Shown here: in pieces, positions 24,776-32,849 of the stretch | Layout of the letters: every line of letters begins with the position of its first letter | Position numbering within the stretch: the first letter of the stretch is position 1 | Assembly: GCA_947628305.1 (NCBI GenBank) | Contig: CANQZG010000002.1 | Location: 1 to 64,000, forward strand | Direction of reading: 5' to 3' | From: an uncultured Muribaculaceae bacterium | GTDB taxonomy: Bacteria; Bacteroidota; Bacteroidia; Bacteroidales; Muribaculaceae | Length of the DNA: 64,000 bases | Made by a program: the position numbers and the translations under genes | The notes under the pieces: model-generated | Told to the model about the DNA's origin: nothing | The model's input: only the letters and a program-made list of their open reading frames with translations | Database searches by the model: none

Positions 24776-25253
24776 CATATTGTCAAGAATAGTCGGCTGC
24801 GCAGTCTCGCTGGTTGTATCGGCCGTTGTCGCTGTGTCATGTTCATCGCAAGGAGCGTCAGGAGATGTTGCCCTGGCCGAGGAGGCGATTGCCAATAATG
24901 ACCCGTCGCGGGCACGTTCAATCGCCGACGGTCTTGTGAAAGGACGTGACTTGAGCCGTCTTTCGGTCAGTGAATTAGGGCGGTTGTCAATGGTCTATAT
25001 GCAATTGTCCGACATGTCGGACGAGGGGGAGAGCGTCGCCAATGCCACGCAATGTTTCCGCGAGGCGTTCAAGCTGAATGCCGACTCTGCGCGTGTGTTT
25101 TATTCGGGGGTGTCTGTCGAGTGTGAGAAATATGTGTTCATGCTTTCGGCGATAGTGCGCACTATTGACAATCCAGGAGAATTACCTGCGGATGAGCCGT
25201 TTGTCGAGGATGACAGTCTCGGGGTGTACAGTGTTGATTCACTGATGCGTTAA
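24768..25253 (+). CDS. Lipoprotein with TPR-like helical repeats, unknown function
   Basis: 161 residues. Start 24768 is chosen because MSNILSRIVGCAVSLVVSAVVAVSC is a lipoprotein signal ending in the acylated cysteine; longer frames run into the previous gene. The mature part is helical (AEEAIANNDPSRARSIADGLVKG, LGRLSMVYMQLSD) and looks like two or three TPR-like pairs, probably a docking surface. The start lies 8 bp inside the preceding lipoprotein gene. It precedes a SUI1 gene by 11 bp. Confidence 0.7.
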   Translation: MSNILSRIVGCAVSLVVSAVVAVSCSSQGASGDVALAEEAIANNDPSRARSIADGLVKGRDLSRLSVSELGRLSMVYMQLSDMSDEGESVANATQCFREAFKLNADSARVFYSGVSVECEKYVFMLSAIVRTIDNPGELPADEPFVEDDSLGVYSVDSLMR

Positions 25254-25264
25254 AAAAGTGGAGT

Positions 25265-25594
25265 ATGGACTGGAGAGATGCATTGAAAAATATCGCCACG
25301 ACGCTTCCCGAAGGGAAAGAGGTCTCGGAAGAATCATCAGTGCGGAATGACACGACCCAGGTGTGTTCGCGGGATAAACTGACTGTCGTGATGGAACGCA
25401 AGGGGCGTGGAGGCAAGACCGCGACTATTGCCGCCGGTTTTACATGTGACGAATCCCGTCTCCGTGAAATAGCATCTCTCCTGAAGAACCGGCTTGGGAC
25501 CGGTGGCTCGGCACGAGGCGGTGAAATCCTTATCCAGGGAGACCGCCGCGAGGATGTGAAAAAGGAATTACGTGCGTTAGGTTACCGATGCTGA
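25265..25594 (+). CDS. SUI1/YciH-family translation factor
   Basis: 109 residues. The C-terminal half KLTVVMERKGRGGKTATIAAGF...LASLLKNRLGTGGSARGGEILIQGD is the SUI1/eIF1 fold, with its conserved GRGGK and GTGGS basic-glycine loops that contact the ribosome. Bacterial YciH members affect initiation fidelity. Residues 1-38 are a variable N-terminal extension. The last codons contain the ATG of the following helicase gene (7-bp overlap). Confidence 0.88.
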   Translation: MDWRDALKNIATTLPEGKEVSEESSVRNDTTQVCSRDKLTVVMERKGRGGKTATIAAGFTCDESRLREIASLLKNRLGTGGSARGGEILIQGDRREDVKKELRALGYRC

Positions 25595-28500
25595 ATATAT
25601 ATAAGGCTTCGGCCGGGTCAGGTAAGACCTTTACACTTGCCCGTGAGTACATAAAACTTTTGCTTGGTGTTTCAGACCCGGGGACAGGGCGTATGCGTCT
25701 AAACCGTAACCGTCGGGAGGCTCATCGCCACATCCTTGCCATAACGTTCACCAACAAGGCGACAGAGGAGATGAAACGGCGCATACTCCATGAACTTGCC
25801 GTGCTTGGTGACCTTGAACCCGGATGGGGGAAGCCGAGTCCCTACGAGAATGATTTCATCGCATTGTTCCATTGCAGCAGGGAGGAATTGAGAGATGCCG
25901 CTGCAAGCACGCTTGTACAGCTTCTATTTGACTTTAACTTTTTCAGTGTATCGACAATCGATGCGTTTTTTCAGGTAGTGTTGCGTACCTTCGCACGCGA
26001 GGCCGACCTCACAGGCAATTATGAGGTCGAGCTTGACGATGACTATGCAATTGCCTACGGTGTCCGCCAGATGCTGACTGCATTGAATGCCGGAGACCGT
26101 AACCCTGAAGACCCGGGTGACGTGAGATTGAAGGACTGGCTGACCCGCTTCATGGCCTCGCGGCTTGAATCGGGGGCGGCGTTCAATCTGTTTAACCGTA
26201 AAAGTGAGATTTACCGTGATATAATAAAGTTTATACGCTCGGTTACAAACGAAACGTTCACCCGCAATTATGAACCTTTGATGGAATATCTGCGTCAGCC
26301 TGACCTGATAAAACGTTTCGCCACCGAAGTGGACCGACAGGTTAAAAATCTTAGGGAAGGGGTGTCGTCGGCATGCCGGGCGGCCCTTGGTGAGATGGAA
26401 CGTCTTGATGTCGCGGGAAACAAGTCGGTCAATGCCACGGTCGAGAGCCGTTTGCGCTTGTGGGCGTCGGGTCGAGGCGAGAGTGATGTCAAGAAGACAA
26501 TTGTCAAGGTGACGGAAGATATCGATAGCGCATATTATGCCTCGTTCAGGAAACTGAAATCTAAAACTCCTGCGGCATACAATGTCTTGGACCGGTTGAT
26601 TGGGGAGGCGTGTGGGGCGATTGTTGACGCTACCACGCGTATAAACGTGTTGACACGCAGCACGCGTGGTCTTTATCTCCTCGGACTGATTGCCCGTGTG
26701 TTCCATTATGTTGATGAATTCCGCAACGATAATGAGTTGATTCTGCTTAGTGATACAAACCAGCTTCTGCACAAGATAATAGGGGAGGATGACGCACCGT
26801 TTGTGTACGAGCGTATCGGTCAGTGGTTCAACCATTTTCTCATCGATGAGTTTCAGGATACCTCGCCGTTGCAGTGGGAGAACCTGAAACCGTTGTTGAA
26901 GGAGAGTCTCGGGTCAGGGAACTATAACCTGATTATCGGGGATGAAAAGCAATGTATCTACCGTTTCAGGGATTCTGACCCGGGGTTGCTCAAGAATATA
27001 CATGGCTCGTTTCCCGGTAAAAGCGGGTTCATGAATGATAATGTGGAGGGGAACACCAACTGGCGTAGCTCGGCCGAGGTGGTCAGGTTCAACAACACAT
27101 TGTTTACAGCGATGGCCCGCAATCTTGGGTTCATTGATATATATTCAGGAGTGGTGCAGCGGATTTCACCCGCTCATGTCAATCATCACGGTTATGTCAA
27201 GGTGGTCGCGTTGAATGATGACTACGAGACATCGGCATTGGATGTGACGGTAAAGGAGATATCGCGTCAGCTTGAAAGCGGATATCGCCCTGATGACATC
27301 GCTGTGCTGGTGCGCACCAACACACAGGGTGCGAAGGTGATTAACCACCTTATGGGGATTGCCGAGGGGCCGTTGGCCGGTGTGAGGGTCGTTTCAGATG
27401 ACTCTATGTTCCTCAATTCATCGCCGTCGGTAAGGCTGATTGTCAGCGTTATGAAATTTATCGCCGGCAGCGATTATGTCAGTGATTCAAGAAACAAACC
27501 CGCAAGAGAGGTGGCCCGGTTGCTGAACAAGTATGAGTATTGCAGTAGCCGTGGTGATGCGCCGGGGGTGGCCTTGTCACGGGCTCTTAATGAAGAACTG
27601 CCTGTAGAGGAAATCGCGAACGATGCGGCTGCCATGAGGTGTACGTCGTTACCGTCGCTTGTAGAGCGGATTGTGTCCCGGTATATTTCTCCGTCAAGAC
27701 GGGAGGAGGAAAACATGTTTATCACCGCGTTTCAGGATATTGTGATAGATTATGTGTCATACGGTGCGACCGACCTGCGTTCATTCATCTCGTGGTGGGA
27801 TGAGAAAGGGTGTCGCTCGACTGTCGCCGGTAGCGGGGAGAACTCGTTGCGTGTCCTTACAATCCACAAATCGAAGGGGTTGGAGTTCAAATGCGTCCAT
27901 ATCCCGTTTGTTGACCGCCGCGTCCCGCGTTTCATGGGGGAGGCTTGGTTTGTCCCTGGTGATTTTGACGGTATAGATAAGGATGTCATCCCTCCGTTGC
28001 TTCCGATTGTCCCCGGTGATTGGATGAAGGGGACTGGTTATGAGGAACAATACCGGCGTATGGTTGGCGAGAGTGTGTTGGACGAGCTAAACACGGTGTA
28101 TGTCGCCTTTACACGTGCCGTTGATGAGTTGACGGTGTGTTATAAGTCGCCCGGGACGGCCACAACAGGGGCGTTTATCGCCGATGCGCTCGCCATCGCC
28201 GGGGACGAGTTCTGTGCATCGCTTGAAGGAAGTGCCGATATGCGGTCAGGCGGTCACAAGGTATCGCCATACATTCCATTGTATGTCGGCGGTGACGGCG
28301 TGACCGAAGTTGGTGTCCCCACGGTTTCAGTTGGTGATACGATACAGAAATCCCGCACTGCACTCGACCCCGAAAGCGAGGTGGCCATGTCCCCCTATTA
28401 TTCATACGACCGTGACGACTTGTGGGCTAATACGGTGATTGAACCGGTGACCGATATTTCAAGGCCGCGTGAGAGGGGGGTGGTGCTCCATTATCTGTTA

Positions 28501-28896
28501 TCGAAGTTGCGATGTGCCTCTGAACTTAAACCAACGGTCAGGCGTATGGTCTCCCGTGGTTACATCCCCCGGGAGGACGCCGTCTCGGTGACACAATTGT
28601 TGGCAGAGAAAATTTCCATGCCCCGTGTCAGACCATGGTTCGAGGGGTTCAGGCGTGTTGTGGCCGAGCGTCCTGTCGAGATAGCGGGAGATGCGACACA
28701 ACGCCCCGACCGCGTCGTGTGGACTGCCGACGGGCATGTCGATGTCATCGACTTCAAGACCGGGGAGCGTGACGACAGACGTTATGCAAGCCAGGTAAAG
28801 GGGTATGTCGAACTATACCGCAGGATGGGGTTCGATAAAGTCCGTGGTTTCCTGTGGTATATCACAAGTGGTGATGTCGTTGAAATTGTCACTTGA
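25588..28896 (+). CDS. UvrD-like helicase/nuclease of the AddA/RecB type
   Basis: 1102 residues. Walker A is at the extreme N terminus (YKASAGSGKTFTLAREY), motif II is DEFQDTSPLQWENL near 415, followed by GDEKQCIYRFRDSD and by VLTIHKSKGLEFKCVHIPF (motif V) and FTRAVDELTVCY (motif VI). A C-terminal PD-(D/E)XK nuclease is indicated by VWTADGHVDVIDFKTGE with QVKGYVELYR (about 1045-1080), where D...D-x-K are the expected metal and catalytic residues. This is the dsDNA-end resection enzyme of recombination repair. The AddB partner normally beside it is absent here. The final bases overlap a convergent dipeptidase gene. Confidence 0.9.
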   Translation: MLNIYKASAGSGKTFTLAREYIKLLLGVSDPGTGRMRLNRNRREAHRHILAITFTNKATEEMKRRILHELAVLGDLEPGWGKPSPYENDFIALFHCSREELRDAAASTLVQLLFDFNFFSVSTIDAFFQVVLRTFAREADLTGNYEVELDDDYAIAYGVRQMLTALNAGDRNPEDPGDVRLKDWLTRFMASRLESGAAFNLFNRKSEIYRDIIKFIRSVTNETFTRNYEPLMEYLRQPDLIKRFATEVDRQVKNLREGVSSACRAALGEMERLDVAGNKSVNATVESRLRLWASGRGESDVKKTIVKVTEDIDSAYYASFRKLKSKTPAAYNVLDRLIGEACGAIVDATTRINVLTRSTRGLYLLGLIARVFHYVDEFRNDNELILLSDTNQLLHKIIGEDDAPFVYERIGQWFNHFLIDEFQDTSPLQWENLKPLLKESLGSGNYNLIIGDEKQCIYRFRDSDPGLLKNIHGSFPGKSGFMNDNVEGNTNWRSSAEVVRFNNTLFTAMARNLGFIDIYSGVVQRISPAHVNHHGYVKVVALNDDYETSALDVTVKEISRQLESGYRPDDIAVLVRTNTQGAKVINHLMGIAEGPLAGVRVVSDDSMFLNSSPSVRLIVSVMKFIAGSDYVSDSRNKPAREVARLLNKYEYCSSRGDAPGVALSRALNEELPVEEIANDAAAMRCTSLPSLVERIVSRYISPSRREEENMFITAFQDIVIDYVSYGATDLRSFISWWDEKGCRSTVAGSGENSLRVLTIHKSKGLEFKCVHIPFVDRRVPRFMGEAWFVPGDFDGIDKDVIPPLLPIVPGDWMKGTGYEEQYRRMVGESVLDELNTVYVAFTRAVDELTVCYKSPGTATTGAFIADALAIAGDEFCASLEGSADMRSGGHKVSPYIPLYVGGDGVTEVGVPTVSVGDTIQKSRTALDPESEVAMSPYYSYDRDDLWANTVIEPVTDISRPRERGVVLHYLLSKLRCASELKPTVRRMVSRGYIPREDAVSVTQLLAEKISMPRVRPWFEGFRRVVAERPVEIAGDATQRPDRVVWTADGHVDVIDFKTGERDDRRYASQVKGYVELYRRMGFDKVRGFLWYITSGDVVEIVT

Positions 28897-30517
28897 TGTC
28901 GGGTACGCGGAAATGGTCACCTTTGTCATTGACTATGCTGCGGTAATATTTCTCATCGTAGCCGGGGAATGCGGGATATACGGGCACCCCGTCAGGGTTT
29001 GATTCAAACTTGCCGTCCTTTTCTTTCTTGATGTTTCCGTCAAGGTATTTCACAAACAGATAGTCGCCGAGTGCCTTGTATCGTTTGACATAACGCCGGG
29101 AGGCGAGAGCCGAGTGGTCATTGAGGAAATCGCGTGCGGTGCGGTCGTCCCATGACGGGACTTCAGTAAGCAGCAACTCGACTTCGCGGGCGATGGTGTC
29201 CTCCTCGGCCAACTGGACGCGCCGTATGTCTTCAATCATCTGCGAGTAACGGTTGTAAGCCTGGTTGGCGACATAGTTGTTGACCCAGAAGGCGGCATCC
29301 CATGAAATGTTATAAAGGTCGCCGTTGCCACGGGCGAACTCGTGCGGCACTTTGGTTACGCAACTGTAGATGGGAACGTAGACACATGTGTTTGCATCAT
29401 CGACACCGTACCATAAGATTCCGCGCATCGGGGCGGGAGCGTTTTGGTTTAATTGCGCCACAAACGAGAACCCTGTCTGTTGGGTCGCGATTGCCCGTTC
29501 ATGAGTGTATTCCACGCTGTCAACCTTGAATGTCAACGGTCGCCAGCGGTACGGCACCTTGTAAGGCCCGGCGCCTATGTCATTGGACATGTCGAGATGT
29601 GTGCCTTCGAAATGGTCGCGCATCATCCATTTGAGGTCATGCGCCGACAGTTTTTTTGCCGGTTTGACCCACAGGGGCAGGACATCACCCTTTCCTTCCA
29701 TAATCCAGGGGATATATGCGTCCATGCCGGGTGCGAATTTGTTGTAATAGGCCCATACGCGGGCATCGCATCCTCGCAATGCGCCTGCATCGTACACGGC
29801 GTAGGCGCGTGAGAAACTGAAATCACTGTCCTTCCCGTTAAAATATCCTTTTTTTCTGGCGAAGGAGATTACGTCAGGTGAATAAAGGCAGTTTTTCTTG
29901 TCCTTGAGCGGGAATTGATGGATACGGCTATGGTTGGCATGCCCAGAGATACAGTCGTCAGGCACTCGGATGGCCACCCATACGGCTCCTTTCTCATCGG
30001 GACCTTTACCTATCATCTCCATAATCCAGGCCTCTGCGGGGTCGGCGATGGAGAATGATTCCCCTTCGGATGCATAACCGTGTTGTGCCACAAGGTCGGT
30101 CATGACCTTGATGGCCTCACGGGCGGTCTTGGCACGTTGGAGGGTTATATATATGAGTGAACCGTAGTCGATGATGCCTTTACCCGCGAGTTCGGGACGG
30201 CCTCCCCAAGTGCTCTCTGAAATTGCGAGACCATGCTCGTTCATGTTGCCTATTGTAGCGTAGGTGTGGCTGACTTGTGGAATTTCGCCGAGGTAACGCC
30301 CCGAATCCCAGTCATAGACCTTGCGCATCGCCCCGTCGGGATAGTCGGCGCCCGGTTGGCTGTCAAGGTCTCCGTAGAGAGTGTGGCTGTCGGCAGCGTA
30401 GGTTATCATCGTCGAGCCGTCGGTTGTAGCGGCACGGCCTGCGATGAGACTGGTGCATGGCGATGCTGATAAGATGCCGATGATTGTGGCTAATACGGTT
30501 GCACAGAGTCGGTTCAT
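28889..30517 (-). CDS. C69-family dipeptidase (PepD-like), secreted
   Basis: 542 residues. The signal peptide ends before Cys21 in SASPCTSLIAGRAAT; in the C69 family an N-terminal cysteine exposed by processing is the nucleophile, so cleavage there would make the active enzyme. The segments GSTMITYAADSHTLYGDL, AISESTWGGRPEL and EMIGKGPDEKGAVWVAIRVPDD are family-like. It cleaves dipeptides in the periplasm or outside. No peptide-uptake genes are adjacent. It begins 42 bp from the glycosyltransferase stop but is likely independent. Confidence 0.85.
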   Translation of the reverse strand: MNRLCATVLATIIGILSASPCTSLIAGRAATTDGSTMITYAADSHTLYGDLDSQPGADYPDGAMRKVYDWDSGRYLGEIPQVSHTYATIGNMNEHGLAISESTWGGRPELAGKGIIDYGSLIYITLQRAKTAREAIKVMTDLVAQHGYASEGESFSIADPAEAWIMEMIGKGPDEKGAVWVAIRVPDDCISGHANHSRIHQFPLKDKKNCLYSPDVISFARKKGYFNGKDSDFSFSRAYAVYDAGALRGCDARVWAYYNKFAPGMDAYIPWIMEGKGDVLPLWVKPAKKLSAHDLKWMMRDHFEGTHLDMSNDIGAGPYKVPYRWRPLTFKVDSVEYTHERAIATQQTGFSFVAQLNQNAPAPMRGILWYGVDDANTCVYVPIYSCVTKVPHEFARGNGDLYNISWDAAFWVNNYVANQAYNRYSQMIEDIRRVQLAEEDTIAREVELLLTEVPSWDDRTARDFLNDHSALASRRYVKRYKALGDYLFVKYLDGNIKKEKDGKFESNPDGVPVYPAFPGYDEKYYRSIVNDKGDHFRVPDIK

Positions 30518-30558
30518 ATAGTTTAAGAGTTTAATGTTTATAGTTTATAGGACGGGAT

Positions 30559-31752
30559 TTAAAATTCCCAGGTGAAGTTACGGCTCTTGGAGTAGTGTCC
30601 CCTGATTCTGTAATATATGTTGTAGAACGGGTGCAGCAGGATGAACCATATAACAGTCAGGCACAGAGGCCGCGCAGCCAGTGAGCGGGCGCAACTGCGC
30701 CACGCCACCATTACAGGGATGCAGAGACCGAGCGCAATCGCCGTGACGGCCAGTGCGGGGATTAATGACATTGTTCCCACAAGGAGACCGTAGGCTGTCG
30801 CGCCGGCCGATGTTAACAGCCATAGCCACCACAGCCACGAGCATGCGGCGAAGTATCGGAACGTGCCGGTGTGTATGCGCCTGGATGTGAAATCATATCG
30901 CATTTTGTTGAAGCGGTGGGCGTGGGACGGGTCGTGCTCGAATGAATACACCATTGAATCGGGTGACAGTTCAATCGCGGTGTTTTCACGCGTGGCAACC
31001 TGATTGATAAAAATGTCATCGTCACCGAAGTTAAGGTTTAGATGGGAGGAAAAACCCTTGGCGTCGGTGAACACACATTTTCGGTAGGCGATATTGGAGC
31101 CGTCGCCCCTGAACGGCCTGTGTGCGATACCCCATGACAGGTAGCGGACGGCGGAGTAGGTCTCGTCAAACGAGGCCGTGCGCGATATGCGCGGTCTTGT
31201 TGACTCAGGGTATTGTGCCGGGATTGCGTATCCTATCACGATGTCTTTCCCGTCGGTGAAATTGCGACATAGACCGCGCAGCCATAATGATGAACACGGG
31301 CGGCAGTTCCCGGAGGTTATTACCACCGTGTCATATCGCGCGGCCTTGATGCCCAGTGTGAGAGACAGTTTCTTGCGGGAGAGATTGCGGGAGCGGGACG
31401 GGGCGTAGGTCATGTACAGGTTGCTGTATCGCAGCTCGAGTGCTCCGATGGAACATTCGATTTCAGATGCATCCCCGTCGTTAACCACTATCACTTCAAA
31501 TGGGGACGGGTAATCCTGTTCAAGGATTTCAGGCAATAATGCGGCGAGGTTGTCACCGTCGGAATTGGTGTATACAATGACCGAGACCGGGGGATATTCT
31601 ACATCGGGCATGGGTTCTGACGCGTCCCGGCTTACGCGACGTGTCACGCGGATTACAGTCGGCAGAAAAAGCGACAGCAATAGCACGGCGCAAAACAATG
31701 TCGCACCTATAATATAATAGTCAGTCAGAGATAAATCAAAAATTGAAAACAT
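30559..31752 (-). CDS. Membrane-anchored family 2 glycosyltransferase
   Basis: 397 residues from the ATG at 31752. One N-terminal membrane helix (YYIIGATLFCAVLLLSLFL) precedes a GT2 core with PPVSVIVYTNSDGDNL, FEVIVVNDGDASEIE and GDDDIFINQVATREN. Three to four helices (about 300-385) follow, including LWWLWLLTSAGATAYGLLVG. This is the layout of polymer-elongating or lipid-linked glycosyltransferases. It lies divergently from the wza-wzc export genes and 223 bp away. It may belong to the same locus or to an independent envelope pathway; the strand is opposite to the rest. Confidence 0.8.
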   Translation of the reverse strand: MFSIFDLSLTDYYIIGATLFCAVLLLSLFLPTVIRVTRRVSRDASEPMPDVEYPPVSVIVYTNSDGDNLAALLPEILEQDYPSPFEVIVVNDGDASEIECSIGALELRYSNLYMTYAPSRSRNLSRKKLSLTLGIKAARYDTVVITSGNCRPCSSLWLRGLCRNFTDGKDIVIGYAIPAQYPESTRPRISRTASFDETYSAVRYLSWGIAHRPFRGDGSNIAYRKCVFTDAKGFSSHLNLNFGDDDIFINQVATRENTAIELSPDSMVYSFEHDPSHAHRFNKMRYDFTSRRIHTGTFRYFAACSWLWWLWLLTSAGATAYGLLVGTMSLIPALAVTAIALGLCIPVMVAWRSCARSLAARPLCLTVIWFILLHPFYNIYYRIRGHYSKSRNFTWEF

Positions 31753-31901
31753 TGGAATCAATAATGCTTTGGATTGACAAAATTACAAAAAATCTGTCGC
31801 ATTCGTTTGGAGGATGTTTTAAAAGCTCTAAAAAAATCAAGATAAACAATAATAGAATGGCAACGTCGTTATTGATATAGGCCTGAAGCAGACCTACGTG
31901 A

Positions 31902-31921
31902 GCCGGGATAAGTTTCCCGGC
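31902..31921 (+). promoter_or_regulatory. Hairpin in the leader of the polysaccharide-export genes
   Basis: GCCGGGA (31902-31908) pairs with TCCCGGC (31915-31921) about 55 bp before wza. No T tail follows, so it is unlikely to be a terminator. No recognised promoter box or JUMPstart/ops sequence was seen. Confidence 0.35.
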
Positions 31922-31975
31922 ATTTCGGCGTGTCATGACTTCGGTTCTGTAAATCAATAGTATAAATGAAATTTC

Positions 31976-32782
31976 ATGAAAATAAAGTCTACCCTGGCAG
32001 CCGTTTTCTTTGTGTTGATGTTCATGTCGTCATGCTCGAGTTCCAAGGAATCGTTGAATTATTTTGAGGACACGCGTGTGACGCGGGATGTGACGTTTGA
32101 CACACAGGCTACAAGGATACGCCTTGAACCGCATGACGAGTTGTTCATCTCGGTATCATCGCTTGTCCCGGCTGCAACGGCTCAATATAATCTTCCACTT
32201 GCCAATCCCGCCACCGGTGGTTCTTTGCAAACGACGACATCGCCACGGCAGCAGACCTATATCGTAGATTCCAAGGGTGACATTAATTTCCCTGTGCTTG
32301 GAAAGTTGCATGTGCAGGGATTGACGACCGAGCAACTCGCCGAAGACATCACGGCGAGGATTTCCAAGGAGGTCAAGGACCCGACTGTAAGGGTTGAACT
32401 TGTGAATTTCAAGGTCAGTGTCCTTGGAGAGGTGCGTATGCCTGGGACGATGACTATTCCGGGTGAACGTGTGACAATCCTTGACGCGCTGGGACAGGCT
32501 CAGGACATGACCGAATATGCCGACCGCGCCAATGTATTGTTAATACGCGAGGAGGACGGCAAGGCACAGTACCATTACCTTGACCTGAACAAAAGCGACG
32601 TGATGACATCGCCTTATTATTATCTGCAACAGAACGATGTGGTGATTGTACCGCCCAACAAGGTGCGTCAGGATAATTCCAAATACAACAGCAACAATGC
32701 CTACAAGCTACAGGTGACATCGACCATCGTTAGCGCATGTTCTGTAATCGCCTCGCTGGTGATAGCCCTGACTGTTAAGTGA
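31976..32782 (+). CDS. wza: Polysaccharide export lipoprotein (Wza/OMA type)
   Basis: 268 residues. The signal ends in the lipobox MFMSSCSSS. The polysaccharide-export domain (about 40-130, TRIRLEPHDELFISVSS...) is followed by a SLBB-type domain beginning VSVLGEVRMPGTMTIPG. A final hydrophobic helix (LQVTSTIVSACSVIASLVIALTV) would anchor the C terminus in the outer membrane, as in Wza. It forms the channel through which capsule or exopolysaccharide leaves. Immediately followed by wzc. Confidence 0.92.
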   Translation: MKIKSTLAAVFFVLMFMSSCSSSKESLNYFEDTRVTRDVTFDTQATRIRLEPHDELFISVSSLVPAATAQYNLPLANPATGGSLQTTTSPRQQTYIVDSKGDINFPVLGKLHVQGLTTEQLAEDITARISKEVKDPTVRVELVNFKVSVLGEVRMPGTMTIPGERVTILDALGQAQDMTEYADRANVLLIREEDGKAQYHYLDLNKSDVMTSPYYYLQQNDVVIVPPNKVRQDNSKYNSNNAYKLQVTSTIVSACSVIASLVIALTVK

Positions 32783-32849
32783 CGATGCCGTCAACAGGTC
32801 ACGCCTGAAAAATATCCCCTTAAGGATACCAACCTTTAATACTCCAATC

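Noticed and set aside
31753-31975. UpxY-type antiterminator or JUMPstart/ops control of the polysaccharide locus
   Set aside because: No such gene or ops-like sequence is in the window; only a small hairpin is seen.
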